From Rhodanobacter sp. (GTDB lineage Bacteria > Pseudomonadota > Gammaproteobacteria > Xanthomonadales > Rhodanobacteraceae): a DNA stretch of 64,000 nucleotides. The stretch is from positions 109,417-173,416 of the forward strand of contig SCRO01000075.1 in the NCBI GenBank assembly GCA_004298505.1. Direction: 5' to 3'. Numbering within the stretch: position 1 is the first letter of the stretch; every line of letters starts with the position of its first letter. A program made the translations under genes and the position numbers. The notes beneath the pieces are model-generated. The model did not search any database, was not told the origin of the DNA, and saw only the letters and a list, made by a program, of their open reading frames with translations. This document shows, piece by piece, positions 20,591-29,884 of the stretch.

Positions 20591-20781
20591 AGGTGTCCTG
20601 CCATCGTCATTCCGGTGCGCAGGGTGAAACGGGAAGCCGGTGCGGATGCGTTATACATCCCAGGCCGGCACTGCCCCCGCAACGGTAGGCGAGAAAACCC
20701 GACTCAGAACCACTGCGATGTTCGCGGGAAGGTGTCGGGGTGATGCTTTCAGCATCGCTCGCAAGTCCGGAGACCGGCCTA
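20591..20781 (+). promoter_or_regulatory. Cobalamin (B12) riboswitch
   Basis: All landmark segments of the cobalamin riboswitch are present in order: GGGTGAAACGGGAAGCCGG (20622-20640), a GGCACTGCCCCCGCAACGG core (20667-20685) and the B12 box AGTCCGGAGACCGGCC (20764-20779). The GGTGTCGGGGTGATG segment before the B12 box can form the arm used in the kissing-loop. A further 8-bp hairpin GGACATCC-TACG-GGATGTCC (20786-20805) follows and may belong to the expression platform; only a short TTCT follows it, so it is not a clear terminator. The next gene on the strand is mmsA at 20929. Such riboswitches normally lower expression of cobalamin transport or synthesis genes when B12 is plentiful; placement before a valine-catabolism operon is unusual. 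Confidence 0.93.
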
Positions 20782-20928
20782 TGGTGGACATCCTACGGGA
20801 TGTCCTTCTCGGGTGTTGCGGTGGGCAACCAGACGAGCTGATTCGGCGCGGCTGTTTGCTGTCCTTGATTGGTCTTGTCCTGCTCCTCAACACCCCTCCC
20901 GCGGGTGAGCGATACGGAGACAGGACAC

Positions 20929-22452
20929 ATGAACAAGCTGGGCCCCGTTGCGACTGACGTCGCAACCGTCAAACTGCTGATTGATGGCGCATTCGTCGAG
21001 TCAACTTCCTCCCAATGGCGCGACGTCGTCAACCCGGCCACGCAGGCGGTGTTGGCGCGCGTACCGTTCGCCACCGTTGATGAAGTGAACGCAGCGGTCG
21101 CTGCCGCGAAAAAGGCATTCAAGAGCTGGCGCAAGACGTCCATCGGTACGCGTGCGCGCATCTTCCTGAAGTACCAGCAGCTGATTCGCGAGCATATGCC
21201 GGAACTCGCCGCAATCCTCACGGCCGAACAGGGCAAGACCTTGCCCGACGCCGAAGGCGATGTGTTCCGCGGCCTGGAAGTGGTCGAGCACGCGGCGGCC
21301 ATCGGCCGCCTGCAGCTCGGCGAGATGGCCAACAATGTAGCCGGCGGCGTCGACACTTACACGTTGCTTCAGCCGCTCGGTGTTTGTGCCGGCATCACGC
21401 CGTTCAACTTCCCCGCGATGATTCCGCTGTGGATGTTCCCGATGGCGATCGCTACCGGCAACACGTTCGTGCTGAAGCCTTCGGAACAGGATCCGATGGT
21501 GACCATGCGCCTGGTTGAGCTGGCGGTGGAAGCCGGTATTCCGAAGGGCGTGCTCAACGTCGTTCACGGCGGCGAAGAAGTCGTCAAGGTGATCTGCGAC
21601 CACGCCGACATCAAGGCGGTGTCGTTCGTGGGCTCCACCAAAGTTGGCACGCACATCTATCACCATGCTTCGCGGGCGGGCAAGCGTGTGCAATGCATGA
21701 TGGGCGCGAAGAATCATGCCGTGGTATTACCGGACGCCAACAAGGAGCAGACGCTCAATGCCATGGCTGGTGCGGCGTTCGGTGCCGCCGGACAGCGCTG
21801 CATGGCGGCGTCAACCGCCGTAATGGTGGGCGAAGCACAATCGTGGATCCCCGAGCTGGTAGCCAAGGCGAAGACGCTCAAGGTCAACGCCGGCCGCGAG
21901 AGCGGTACCGATGTGGGGCCGCTGATTTCCTGCGCAGCACGCGAGCGCGTCGAGGCATTCATCGCGTCAGGCATCGAACAGGGTGCAACGCTGGAACTCG
22001 ACGGCCGTCGGCCGCAGGTGCCCGGCTATGAAAGCGGCAACTTCGTCGGCCCGACCATCTTCTCCGGCGTGAAGCCGGGCATGCGGATCTACGACGAGGA
22101 AATCTTCGGTCCGGTACTGGTGATCCTGGCTGCGGGTTCGCTCGATGAGGCCATCGAGATCGTCAACGCCAATCCGAACGGAAACGGTACCGCGGTCTTC
22201 ACGCAATCGGGCGCTGCAGCCCGGAAATTCCAGGAAGACATCGACGTCGGCCAGGTGGGCATCAACGTGCCGATCCCGGTGCCGGTACCACTGTTCTCCT
22301 TCACCGGCTCGCGCGCGTCCAAGCTCGGCGACCTTGGCCCGTACGGCAAGCAAGTCGTGATGTTCTACACGCAGACAAAAACGGTGACGCAGCGTTGGTT
22401 CGACGACGACACCTTGCATGTCGGCGTCAATACCACGATCAGTCTTAAGTGA
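20929..22452 (+). CDS. mmsA: CoA-acylating methylmalonate-semialdehyde dehydrogenase
   Basis: A 507-residue aldehyde dehydrogenase. The start at 20929 ([10 protein letters not shown]) has AGGA 5 nt upstream; an upstream extension would run through riboswitch leader. Signatures include [38 protein letters not shown] and the catalytic cysteine in [28 protein letters not shown] and the [12 protein letters not shown] end are characteristic of MmsA. It converts (methyl)malonate semialdehyde to propionyl-CoA or acetyl-CoA with NAD and CoA. First gene of the valine operon, 150 bp after the cobalamin riboswitch. Its TGA overlaps the next ATG. Confidence 0.96.
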   Translation: MNKLGPVATDVATVKLLIDGAFVESTSSQWRDVVNPATQAVLARVPFATVDEVNAAVAAAKKAFKSWRKTSIGTRARIFLKYQQLIREHMPELAAILTAEQGKTLPDAEGDVFRGLEVVEHAAAIGRLQLGEMANNVAGGVDTYTLLQPLGVCAGITPFNFPAMIPLWMFPMAIATGNTFVLKPSEQDPMVTMRLVELAVEAGIPKGVLNVVHGGEEVVKVICDHADIKAVSFVGSTKVGTHIYHHASRAGKRVQCMMGAKNHAVVLPDANKEQTLNAMAGAAFGAAGQRCMAASTAVMVGEAQSWIPELVAKAKTLKVNAGRESGTDVGPLISCAARERVEAFIASGIEQGATLELDGRRPQVPGYESGNFVGPTIFSGVKPGMRIYDEEIFGPVLVILAAGSLDEAIEIVNANPNGNGTAVFTQSGAAARKFQEDIDVGQVGINVPIPVPVPLFSFTGSRASKLGDLGPYGKQVVMFYTQTKTVTQRWFDDDTLHVGVNTTISLK

Positions 22453-23642
22453 TGGCCGCGGTCATGGATATCCATGCAACCCGGTCGTCACCGACGGATT
22501 TGAGCGAGGAGCAGTTGGCCTTTCGCGAGGCGGCACACGATTTCGCGCAGGCTGAGTTCGCGCCCCATGCGGCGCACTGGGATGCCGACAGCGAATTTCC
22601 TCGCGAGGCCATCGGCAAGGCTGGCGAGCTCGGCTTTTGCGGGGTGTACGTGGACGAAGCGGCCGGCGGCTCCGGGCTGACGCGCCTGGACGCGGCCATA
22701 GTGTTCGAGGAACTGGCTGCCATCGATCCTTCCACCGCCGCCTTCATCAGCATCCACAACATGGCAACCTGGATGCTAACTGCGCATGCACAACCTATGT
22801 TGCGCGACGCGTGGGGGCCGGTACTCGCGCGTGGCGAGAAGCTGGCTTCGTATTGCCTCACCGAACCTGGTGCCGGTTCCGACGCGGCATCGCTGAAAAC
22901 CCGCGCCGAACGCAAGGGCGACAGCTATGTGCTTAACGGTAGCAAAGCCTTTATTTCGGGCGCAGGCGTCACCGATGTGCTGGTGGTGATGGCACGGACG
23001 GGCGAGGAGGGGGCACGTGGCATCAGTGCGTTTGCCGTGCCGGCCGACTCGCAGGGCGTCGGCTATGGGCGCAACGAAGACAAGCTCGGCTGGCACAGCC
23101 AACCCACCCGCGGTGTCAGTTTCGATGAGGTCAGGGTGCCCGTAAATCACCTCCTTGGCAATGAAGGGGATGGATTCAAGATTGCGATGAAGGGACTCAA
23201 TGGCGGTCGCGTCAACATCTCGGCCTGTTCGCTGGGCGCGGCGCAGGGTGCGCTCGATGCAGCCCGCCGCTACATGGGTGAGCGCAAGCAGTTCGGCAAG
23301 AAACTGGCCGAATTCCAGGCGCTGCAATTCAAGCTGGCGGATATGGCCACGCAACTTGTCGCAGCCCGGCAGATGGTGCACACCGCTGCGTGCAAGCTCG
23401 ATGCGCACACCAGCGATGCCACCGTGTGGTGTGCGATGGCCAAGCGTTTTGCGACCGATGCGGGTTTCGCCATCTGCAATGAAGCCCTTCAGATTCATGG
23501 AGGCTACGGCTACATCCGCGAGTACCCGATTGAACGGCTGCTGCGCGACTGCCGCGTGCACCAGATCCTGGAAGGCACCAACGAAATCATGCGCGTGATC
23601 ATTGCGCGTCACTTGCTGAATACCCACGAGGAATTGCGATGA
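22452..23642 (+). CDS. Acyl-CoA dehydrogenase, probable isobutyryl-CoA dehydrogenase
   Basis: A 396-residue flavin acyl-CoA dehydrogenase. CLTEPGAGSDAASLKTRAE and FISGAGVTDVLVVMART bind FAD and substrate; ERKQFGKKLAEFQALQFKLADM and IHGGYGYIREYPIERLLRD are family signatures; the catalytic Glu is in ILEGTNEIMR. Starts in a TGATG overlap with mmsA. Context (valine steps on both sides) points to isobutyryl-CoA to methacrylyl-CoA, although sequence alone cannot separate it from other branched short-chain dehydrogenases. Confidence 0.93.
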   Translation: MAAVMDIHATRSSPTDLSEEQLAFREAAHDFAQAEFAPHAAHWDADSEFPREAIGKAGELGFCGVYVDEAAGGSGLTRLDAAIVFEELAAIDPSTAAFISIHNMATWMLTAHAQPMLRDAWGPVLARGEKLASYCLTEPGAGSDAASLKTRAERKGDSYVLNGSKAFISGAGVTDVLVVMARTGEEGARGISAFAVPADSQGVGYGRNEDKLGWHSQPTRGVSFDEVRVPVNHLLGNEGDGFKIAMKGLNGGRVNISACSLGAAQGALDAARRYMGERKQFGKKLAEFQALQFKLADMATQLVAARQMVHTAACKLDAHTSDATVWCAMAKRFATDAGFAICNEALQIHGGYGYIREYPIERLLRDCRVHQILEGTNEIMRVIIARHLLNTHEELR

Positions 23643-24433
23643 GCCACGCAGGCAAACATTACACCGGAATGAAGCTAGAGATCGATGGCCACGTCGCCGT
23701 GGTCACGCTCAGTAATCCACCCGCCAACACCTGGACCCGCGACAGCTTGGCTGCATTGCGCGATCTGGTTCATGACCTGTATACCGACCGCAACGTCTAT
23801 GCATTAGTCATCACGGGTGAAGGCGAGAAGTTCTTTTCCGCGGGCGCGGACCTTAAGCAATTCGCCGAGGGCGACAAGGCGCTGGCGCGTGATGCTGCCC
23901 GCCGGTTCGGCGAGGCGTTCGAAACGCTTTCCGCCTTCCGTGGCGTCAGCATCGCGGCCATCAACGGCTATGCCATGGGCGGTGGTCTGGAATGCGCGCT
24001 GGCGTGTGATCTGCGCATCGCCGAAGAACAGGTACGGCTGGCGTTGCCTGAAGCGGGCGTCGGCCTGTTGCCCTGTGCGGGCGGCACGCAGAACTTGCCG
24101 CGCCTGGTCGGCGAAGGGTGGGCCAAGCGGATGATCCTGCTGGGCGAACGCGTCGATGCCGCCACCGCCCTGCGCATTGGTCTGGTCGAAGATGTCGCGC
24201 CGAAAGGCGAGGCGAAGGCACGCGCCATCGCCTGGGCCCACCAGGCCGAAAAGCAAAGCCCGACCAGCATCGCCGCTTGCAAGAAACTGGTGCAATCCAC
24301 GCGCATGCAGACGCACGCCACGGCACTGGTCAGCGAACGCGAGGCCTTTGTGGATCTATTCGACAGCGTCGACCAGAAAGAAGGCGTTCATGCGTTCCTC
24401 GAAAAGCGCGCGCCACAATGGAAGAATGCATGA
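23639..24433 (+). CDS. Enoyl-CoA hydratase (probable methacrylyl-CoA hydratase)
   Basis: A 264-residue crotonase-fold protein. The oxyanion hole segments are KFFSAGADLKQF and GYAMGGGLECALACDLRIAEE; both catalytic glutamates appear conserved (in GGLECAL and ALPEAGVGLLPCAGG). It starts with an ATGA overlap on the preceding dehydrogenase. By context it hydrates methacrylyl-CoA to 3-hydroxyisobutyryl-CoA; other short-chain enoyl-CoAs are possible substrates. Confidence 0.93.
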   Translation: MSHAGKHYTGMKLEIDGHVAVVTLSNPPANTWTRDSLAALRDLVHDLYTDRNVYALVITGEGEKFFSAGADLKQFAEGDKALARDAARRFGEAFETLSAFRGVSIAAINGYAMGGGLECALACDLRIAEEQVRLALPEAGVGLLPCAGGTQNLPRLVGEGWAKRMILLGERVDAATALRIGLVEDVAPKGEAKARAIAWAHQAEKQSPTSIAACKKLVQSTRMQTHATALVSEREAFVDLFDSVDQKEGVHAFLEKRAPQWKNA

Positions 24434-25602
24434 GCTCAGAGACTCTCAACACTACCGATGCGCCGGTGTTGTTCGAGGAGCGTGCGTCGTCCAACGGTCG
24501 GTGCATTGGTATTGCCACGCTAAACGCACCCAAGACGCTTAATGGCTTGTCGCTGGAGATGACCCGTCTGCTTGATGCGCAACTGCACGCGTGGGAGTCG
24601 GACGCTGCTATCGCCTTGGTCGTACTGCAGGGCGCAGGAGAGAAAGCATTCTGTGCCGGCGGCGATCTGCATGGCCTGTACCGCTCGATGCTGGATTACC
24701 GCGCCAGTGGCAGCCACGACATTCGCGACAACGCTTACGCAAGCAATTTCTTCGCCGTCGAATATCGCCTCGATTACCATATCCATACCTATCCCAAGCC
24801 GGTCTTGTGCTGGGGTCACGGCATCGTGATGGGTGGTGGCATCGGGCTGATGGCGGGTGCCAGTCATCGTGTGGTCACCGAGCGCTCGAAGCTGGCGTTT
24901 CCGGAAATCACCATCGGCCTCTATCCGGATGTGGGCGGCAGCTGGTTGTTGAATCGCGTGCCAGACCGGGCTGGCCTCTTCCTGGCCTTGACTGGGGCGC
25001 CGTTGAACGCCGGCGATGCTATCCATGCGGGCTTGGCTGATTGGTCAGTGCTTGAAGAACAGCGTAAGGCTGTGCTTGACGCCTTGCTCGACATGCCATG
25101 GTCGGATGATGCAGCTACCTCCCACACCCAACTTAGTGGTTTGCTGAAACAGCATGCGAGCACGCCGGGAGACGGTCCGCTCCAGCGCTATCGTGCACTC
25201 GTCGCGCAGGTCTGCACACACGAGGCGCTTGAACTGATTGCCGCATCGGTTGCGAATATCGAGCAGTACGATCCCTGGTTGGAGACGGCAAAGCAGACAC
25301 TGGCAACCGGTGCGCCCAGCTCGGCGCGGCTGGCGTTTGAGCTGCAACGACGCACCGCCTCGATGTCGTTGGCCAATGTGTTCCGGCTTGAATATCTGGT
25401 GTCGCTGCAGTGTGCGGCTTACGGCGATTTCGCCGAAGGCATCCGTGCATTGCTGATCGACAAAGACCGTCAGCCGCGCTGGCGCCCCGGAGCGCTGGCA
25501 GAGGCATCGCACGCGTGGGTCGATGAATTCTTTTTGGCGCCCTGGCTAGACAGCGAACATCCGCTCGTCAATCTGGGCAACGACGTAGATGCAAGGAGAT
25601 AG
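24430..25602 (+). CDS. 3-hydroxyisobutyryl-CoA hydrolase
   Basis: A 390-residue crotonase-superfamily thioesterase. The frame is open further upstream but the real start is the ATGA overlap at 24430 (MSSETLNTTD). Signatures: LNGLSLEMTRLL, KAFCAGGDLHGLY, CWGHGIVMGGGIGLMAGASHR, FPEITIGLYPDVGGSWLLNR, and the long C-terminal region typical of HIBCH (LRLDxK-like and PRWRPGALAEA). It releases 3-hydroxyisobutyrate from CoA, avoiding build-up of reactive methacrylyl-CoA. Confidence 0.94.
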   Translation: MSSETLNTTDAPVLFEERASSNGRCIGIATLNAPKTLNGLSLEMTRLLDAQLHAWESDAAIALVVLQGAGEKAFCAGGDLHGLYRSMLDYRASGSHDIRDNAYASNFFAVEYRLDYHIHTYPKPVLCWGHGIVMGGGIGLMAGASHRVVTERSKLAFPEITIGLYPDVGGSWLLNRVPDRAGLFLALTGAPLNAGDAIHAGLADWSVLEEQRKAVLDALLDMPWSDDAATSHTQLSGLLKQHASTPGDGPLQRYRALVAQVCTHEALELIAASVANIEQYDPWLETAKQTLATGAPSSARLAFELQRRTASMSLANVFRLEYLVSLQCAAYGDFAEGIRALLIDKDRQPRWRPGALAEASHAWVDEFFLAPWLDSEHPLVNLGNDVDARR

Positions 25603-25605
25603 GGG

Positions 25606-26499
25606 ATGAGCCGCATTGCTTTCATCGGCCTGGGCAACATGGGCGCACCCATGGCCGCCAACCTTCTGAGGGCCGGCCACGCGCTGCGTGTCTTCGATCT
25701 TGCCCCTGCGGCGATCGAGGCCGCTGTTGCGGCGGGTGGCGTGGCCGCCACCAGTGCGATCGACGCGGTAGTCGAGGCCGACATTGTGATCTCGATGTTG
25801 CCGGCCAGTCGCCACGTCGAAGGACTCTATCTGGACATCAGCAGCGGCCTGTTGCCGCACATTCCTGCCAATGCGCTGGTCATCGACTGCAGCACTATCG
25901 CACCCGGTACTGCGCGCAAGGTCGCTGACGCCGCGGCGAAACACGGTCTAGCGATGATCGATGCTCCCGTATCGGGCGGCACGGCGGGCGCGGCCGCGGG
26001 CACACTGACGTTCATTGTTGGTGGCGAAGCCACGGTGCTGGAGCGCGCACGCCCGATCCTCGCGGACATGGGCAAGAACATCTTCCATGTAGGGGTCAAT
26101 GGTGCCGGCCAGGTTGCCAAAATGTGCAACAACATGGCGCTGGGCGTGATTATGGCGGTAACGGGCGAGGCGCTTGCGCTGGGTGTCGCGCACGGCCTTG
26201 ATGCGAAGGTACTGTCGCAGATGATGGCGGTCAGCACCGGCCGCAGCTGGGCCACGGAGGTATGCAATCCATGGCCTGGTGTACTGGAGAATGCACCGGC
26301 ATCGCGAGGTTATACAGGCGGTTTCGGCAACGACCTCATGTTGAAGGATCTTGGCCTGGCAGCCGAAGCTGCAGTGTCGGTGGGAGCCTCGATCCCGCTT
26401 GGCGAGCTTGCGCGGAATCTGTACGCGATGAACAGCCGCGCGGGTCATGGGGAGCTGGATTTCTCCAGCGTGGTGAAGCTGGTAGCGAAGGACGTATGA
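25606..26499 (+). CDS. mmsB: 3-hydroxyisobutyrate dehydrogenase
   Basis: A 297-residue beta-hydroxyacid dehydrogenase. NAD site IAFIGLGNMGAPMAANL (4-20), substrate site DAPVSGGTAGAAAGTLTFIVGG, catalytic Lys in GAGQVAKMCNNMALG, and KDLGLAAEAA near the end. It oxidises 3-hydroxyisobutyrate to methylmalonate semialdehyde, the substrate of MmsA. Starts 3 bp after the hydrolase with GGAGATAGGGG upstream; last gene of the operon. Confidence 0.96.
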   Translation: MSRIAFIGLGNMGAPMAANLLRAGHALRVFDLAPAAIEAAVAAGGVAATSAIDAVVEADIVISMLPASRHVEGLYLDISSGLLPHIPANALVIDCSTIAPGTARKVADAAAKHGLAMIDAPVSGGTAGAAAGTLTFIVGGEATVLERARPILADMGKNIFHVGVNGAGQVAKMCNNMALGVIMAVTGEALALGVAHGLDAKVLSQMMAVSTGRSWATEVCNPWPGVLENAPASRGYTGGFGNDLMLKDLGLAAEAAVSVGASIPLGELARNLYAMNSRAGHGELDFSSVVKLVAKDV

Positions 26500-27308
26500 G
26501 CGAGCTTGCGGATAAGGGGACGGAGGGAATTAAGCGACGTCAGGTTGGCTGTCCCGGCTTGCTGAAACAACTCCGAAGCAGGTTGAGCAAAGTACGAACT
26601 CTCCGCTGAGGAGAGGGTAGAATGAGAGGCGGTGTTCGGGCTCCAAGCCGGGCCGAACAATCCCCGCAAATCCCATGCCGCTCCGCAGCTCATCGAAGCC
26701 GCCGTTTTGCGTATCTGGCGGAGAGAGGTGGTGGACGAACCCTGGCGGTTCTGCAGTGCAATGGGCGCGTCGCCTTCCGGGTAGTCCATCGCGACGGAGC
26801 CTTCGGCGATTGGATAGACCATCGCGGTGTAGCCGCGAACGGCAAGCGCTACAGTCCCGACTTCCCCGATTTTGTGCACTGCGATGGTGCGGTCGCAGCG
26901 GTTGGCGGGTTGCTATTGGTGCGCGAAGCAAGGCTTTTTGAGCCTGGTTTCCGCCAAGTCCGCATTTTCTACGATGTCCCGCAAGACGGCATGCATGTTG
27001 CTTAGCATCATGCAAGGCGGTCTGGCCGCGGGAAAGGTATGACCCGGTGGACCGCAGCGTTTCGTCATCTACGCGCGGAGATGGTATGTCAGGTAAAGCG
27101 ACCCGGATCGAGTTACAGCGATGGCGGACCCCGCAGCAAGCCATGGGCTGGCGGATCGCGATGCTGGTTCCCGGTTTCCTGTTGGTGATCGTTGGCGTCC
27201 TGCATCGACGAAGAACGCCAGCACCAGGAATCCCTGCGGCAGGCCAATACCACCCCAGCGACGGCCGCTGGTCTGGCAATCGATTGATTCGACGCAGAGG
27301 TCATTGAG
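26500..27308. other. About 0.8 kb intergenic stretch with remnants, no convincing gene
   Basis: Several overlapping frames exist but none has protein-like support. GGGGACGGAGGGAATTAAG (26517-26535) is the sort of motif often found beside REP-associated tyrosine transposase units. The 26-bp tRNA-tail repeat lies at 26703-26728. A frame from ATG 27086 (MSGKATRIELQRW..) contains one hydrophobic segment (AMLVPGFLLVIVGVL) and then loses sense; a neighbouring frame continues sensibly (DEERQHQESLRQANTTP) to a stop at 27274-27276, suggesting a small frameshifted membrane-protein gene just before nirB. This is a weak reading. Confidence 0.4.
26703..26728 (+). repeat. 26-bp direct repeat, copy 2 (tRNA-Ser tail remnant, inverted sense)
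   Basis: Identical to 19989-20014. Read on the minus strand it gives the tRNA-Ser end CTCTCTCCGCCA followed by GATACGCAAAACG; further upstream on that strand AGGGTTCG (26743-26736) imitates the T-arm, so the minus strand 26743-26703 looks like a decayed tRNA-Ser 3' end with its flank. No tRNA body, integrase gene or full attachment site was seen. Confidence 0.65.
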
Positions 27309-29879
27309 ATGACAATGAAGCTTGTCGTGATTGGCAATGGCATGGTCGGTCACAAACTGCTGGAGGAGCTGAGCGCGCTCCGGCCGCTGGGGCTGGATAT
27401 CACTGTATTGTGCGAGGAAGGACGGCCGGCGTACGACCGTGTGCATCTGTCGGAATTTTTCTCCGGCAAGAGTGAATACGATCTCTCTCTCGTGACGCCG
27501 GGTTTTTTCGATCAGCCCGGTATGCACCTCAGGCTCGCCACGCGCGCCGTGCGGATCGATCGCGCGATCAAGCGGGTGACCACCGCCGACGGCGAGATCA
27601 TTCCCTACGACAAGCTGGTGCTGGCCATGGGATCGACGCCGTTCGTGCCATCGATCCCGGGCAATGACCGGCCCGGTTGCCTGGTCTATCGCACACTCGA
27701 CGATCTGGGCGCCCTCGCCGGATGGGGTGCACGTTCCACGCACGGCGTTGTCGTCGGCGGTGGCCTGTTGGGGCTGGAGTGCGCCAAGGCGCTGCGCGAC
27801 CTGGGGCTGGAGACGCACGTGGTCGAGTTCGCGCCGCGGCTGATGGCGGTGCAGGTCGATGACATCGGCGGACAGATACTGCGCCGGACCATCGAGGCTC
27901 TCGGCCTGACCGTGCACACCGGGAAGAACACGGTCGAAATCGTGGACGGTGAAACCGCTCGCCATCGCATGAAGTTTGCCGACGGCGGCTATCTCGAGAC
28001 CGATCTGATCGTGTTCTCCGCTGGCATCCGGCCGCGCGATGAACTGGCACGCCAAAGTGAACTTGGCGTGGGCGAGCGCGGTGGCATCATGGTCGACAAC
28101 TTCTGCCGCACGCGTGACCGCGACGTCTATGCCATCGGCGAATGCGCGTTGTGGGGGGGCAAGCTCTTCGGTCTCGTCGCGCCCGGCTACGAGATGGCGC
28201 GCGTGGTGGCCAGCCACCTGCATGCACTGCTGACACGCAAGCAGTCATCAGGCCTGCCGGAGTTCGCGGGCGCCGACATGTCCACCAAGCTCAAGCTGAT
28301 GGGTGTGGACGTGGCCAGCATCGGCGACGCTCACGGCGCGACGCCGGGCAGCCGCAGCTACCAGTTCAGCGACGGGCGCCGGCAGGTCTACAAGAAGCTG
28401 GTCGTGTCGGAGGACGGCAAGCGATTGCTGGGTGGCGTGCTGGTGGGCGACGCCGCCGAGTACGGCACCTTGTTGCAGATGATGATCAACGGCCTCGAGC
28501 TCCCCGAAGCGCCAGAATCGCTGATCCTTCCTGCCTCCGGTGGCGGGGCCGCGCCGGGGCTCGCCATCGATGCGCTGCCCGCGACGGCGCAGATATGCTC
28601 ATGCAACAACGTCACCAAGGGACAGTTGTGCGAGGCGGTGATTGCCGGCGCCACTTCCATCGGGGCGCTGCAAGCAGCAACCCGGGCGGGCACGACGTGC
28701 GGCGGTTGTGTGCCGCTGGTGACGCAGATCATGAAGGCGCAGATGAAGCGACAGGGGCTGGTAGTCAATCATTCCCTCTGCGAGCACTTCGCCTATTCCC
28801 GCCAGGAGCTTTACCACCTGGTTCGCGTGGAGCGCATCCGCCGTTTCGACGATCTGCTCGCACGCCACGGTACGGGCCTGGGCTGCGATATCTGCAAGCC
28901 CACGGTGGCCAGCATTCTGGCTTCATGCTGGAACGAATTCGTGCTGCAGCAGGAACACGTCTCGCTACAGGATTCCAACGACTACTTCCTCGCCAACATC
29001 CAGAAAGACGGTACCTATTCGGTCGTGCCGCGCATGCCTGGCGGCGAAGTGACGCCCGATGGCCTGATCGTCGTCGGGCAGATCGCGAAGAAGTATGGCC
29101 TCTACACCAAGCTCACCGGCGGCCAGCGCGTGGACATGTTCGGTGCGCGGCTGGAGCAGCTGCCGCTGATCTGGGAGGAACTGATCGCCGCGGGCTTCGA
29201 ATCGGGACACGCCTATGGCAAATCGCTGCGTACGGTGAAGTCCTGCGTGGGCTCGACCTGGTGCCGGTACGGCGTGCAGGATTCGGTAGGTACCGCAATC
29301 GACCTGGAGCACCGCTACAAGGGCCTGCGTTCGCCGCACAAGTTGAAGTTCGGTGTATCGGGTTGTGCCCGCGAGTGTGCCGAAGCACAGGGCAAGGATG
29401 TCGGTGTCATCGCCACCGAAAAGGGTTGGAACCTCTACGTCTGCGGTAACGGCGGCATGAAGCCAAGACACGCCGAACTGCTGGCCGGCGATCTGGATAC
29501 GGCAACCCTGATCCGCTACATCGACCGCTTCCTGATGTTCTACATCCGTACCGCCGACCGGCTGCAGCGAACCAGTGCATGGCGCGACAACCTGGAAGGC
29601 GGCATGGACTACCTCCGGGACGTGATCGTCAACGACAGGCTCGGCATCGTTGCCGAGCTGGAGGCGGAAATGCGCCACGTGGTGGACACCTACGAGTGCG
29701 AGTGGAAGAGAGCCGTCAGCGATCCGGCGGTCCGCCGCCGCTTCCATCATTTCGTCAACAGCGATGCCGGCGACGAGCGGGTCGTGTTTGTGCCTGAGCG
29801 CGGGCAGATACGGCCCGCTGCGCCAACGGAGAGGCGTAGGCGGCATGAGCGCATCCCGGTCGTGGTGGAGACGGAGTGA
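27309..29879 (+). CDS. nirB: Assimilatory nitrite reductase [NAD(P)H], large subunit NirB
   Basis: An 856-residue siroheme enzyme that reduces nitrite to ammonium in the cytoplasm. The N-terminal FAD/NAD domains carry LVVIGNGMVGHKLLEEL and GVVVGGGLLGLECAKAL. A BFD-like [2Fe-2S] domain has ICSCNNVTKGQL and TCGGCVPLV. The siroheme/[4Fe-4S] ligands are in SCVGSTWCRYG and SGCARECAEAQGKD. The start (MTMKLVVIGNG) follows a GAGGTCATTGAG leader. nirD, an FAD reductase, nitrate reductase and siroheme synthesis genes follow in the same direction with overlaps. Confidence 0.97.
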   Translation: MTMKLVVIGNGMVGHKLLEELSALRPLGLDITVLCEEGRPAYDRVHLSEFFSGKSEYDLSLVTPGFFDQPGMHLRLATRAVRIDRAIKRVTTADGEIIPYDKLVLAMGSTPFVPSIPGNDRPGCLVYRTLDDLGALAGWGARSTHGVVVGGGLLGLECAKALRDLGLETHVVEFAPRLMAVQVDDIGGQILRRTIEALGLTVHTGKNTVEIVDGETARHRMKFADGGYLETDLIVFSAGIRPRDELARQSELGVGERGGIMVDNFCRTRDRDVYAIGECALWGGKLFGLVAPGYEMARVVASHLHALLTRKQSSGLPEFAGADMSTKLKLMGVDVASIGDAHGATPGSRSYQFSDGRRQVYKKLVVSEDGKRLLGGVLVGDAAEYGTLLQMMINGLELPEAPESLILPASGGGAAPGLAIDALPATAQICSCNNVTKGQLCEAVIAGATSIGALQAATRAGTTCGGCVPLVTQIMKAQMKRQGLVVNHSLCEHFAYSRQELYHLVRVERIRRFDDLLARHGTGLGCDICKPTVASILASCWNEFVLQQEHVSLQDSNDYFLANIQKDGTYSVVPRMPGGEVTPDGLIVVGQIAKKYGLYTKLTGGQRVDMFGARLEQLPLIWEELIAAGFESGHAYGKSLRTVKSCVGSTWCRYGVQDSVGTAIDLEHRYKGLRSPHKLKFGVSGCARECAEAQGKDVGVIATEKGWNLYVCGNGGMKPRHAELLAGDLDTATLIRYIDRFLMFYIRTADRLQRTSAWRDNLEGGMDYLRDVIVNDRLGIVAELEAEMRHVVDTYECEWKRAVSDPAVRRRFHHFVNSDAGDERVVFVPERGQIRPAAPTERRRRHERIPVVVETE

Positions 29880-29884
29880 GCCAT

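Noticed and set aside
20640..20957. 105-codon frame overlapping the cobalamin riboswitch
   Set aside because: Its sequence is dictated by the riboswitch core; no ribosome-binding site or domain.
26530..27279. 249-codon minus-strand frame in the mmsB-nirB gap
   Set aside because: Arg/Pro-rich, no start signal, no domain; crosses the tRNA-tail remnant.
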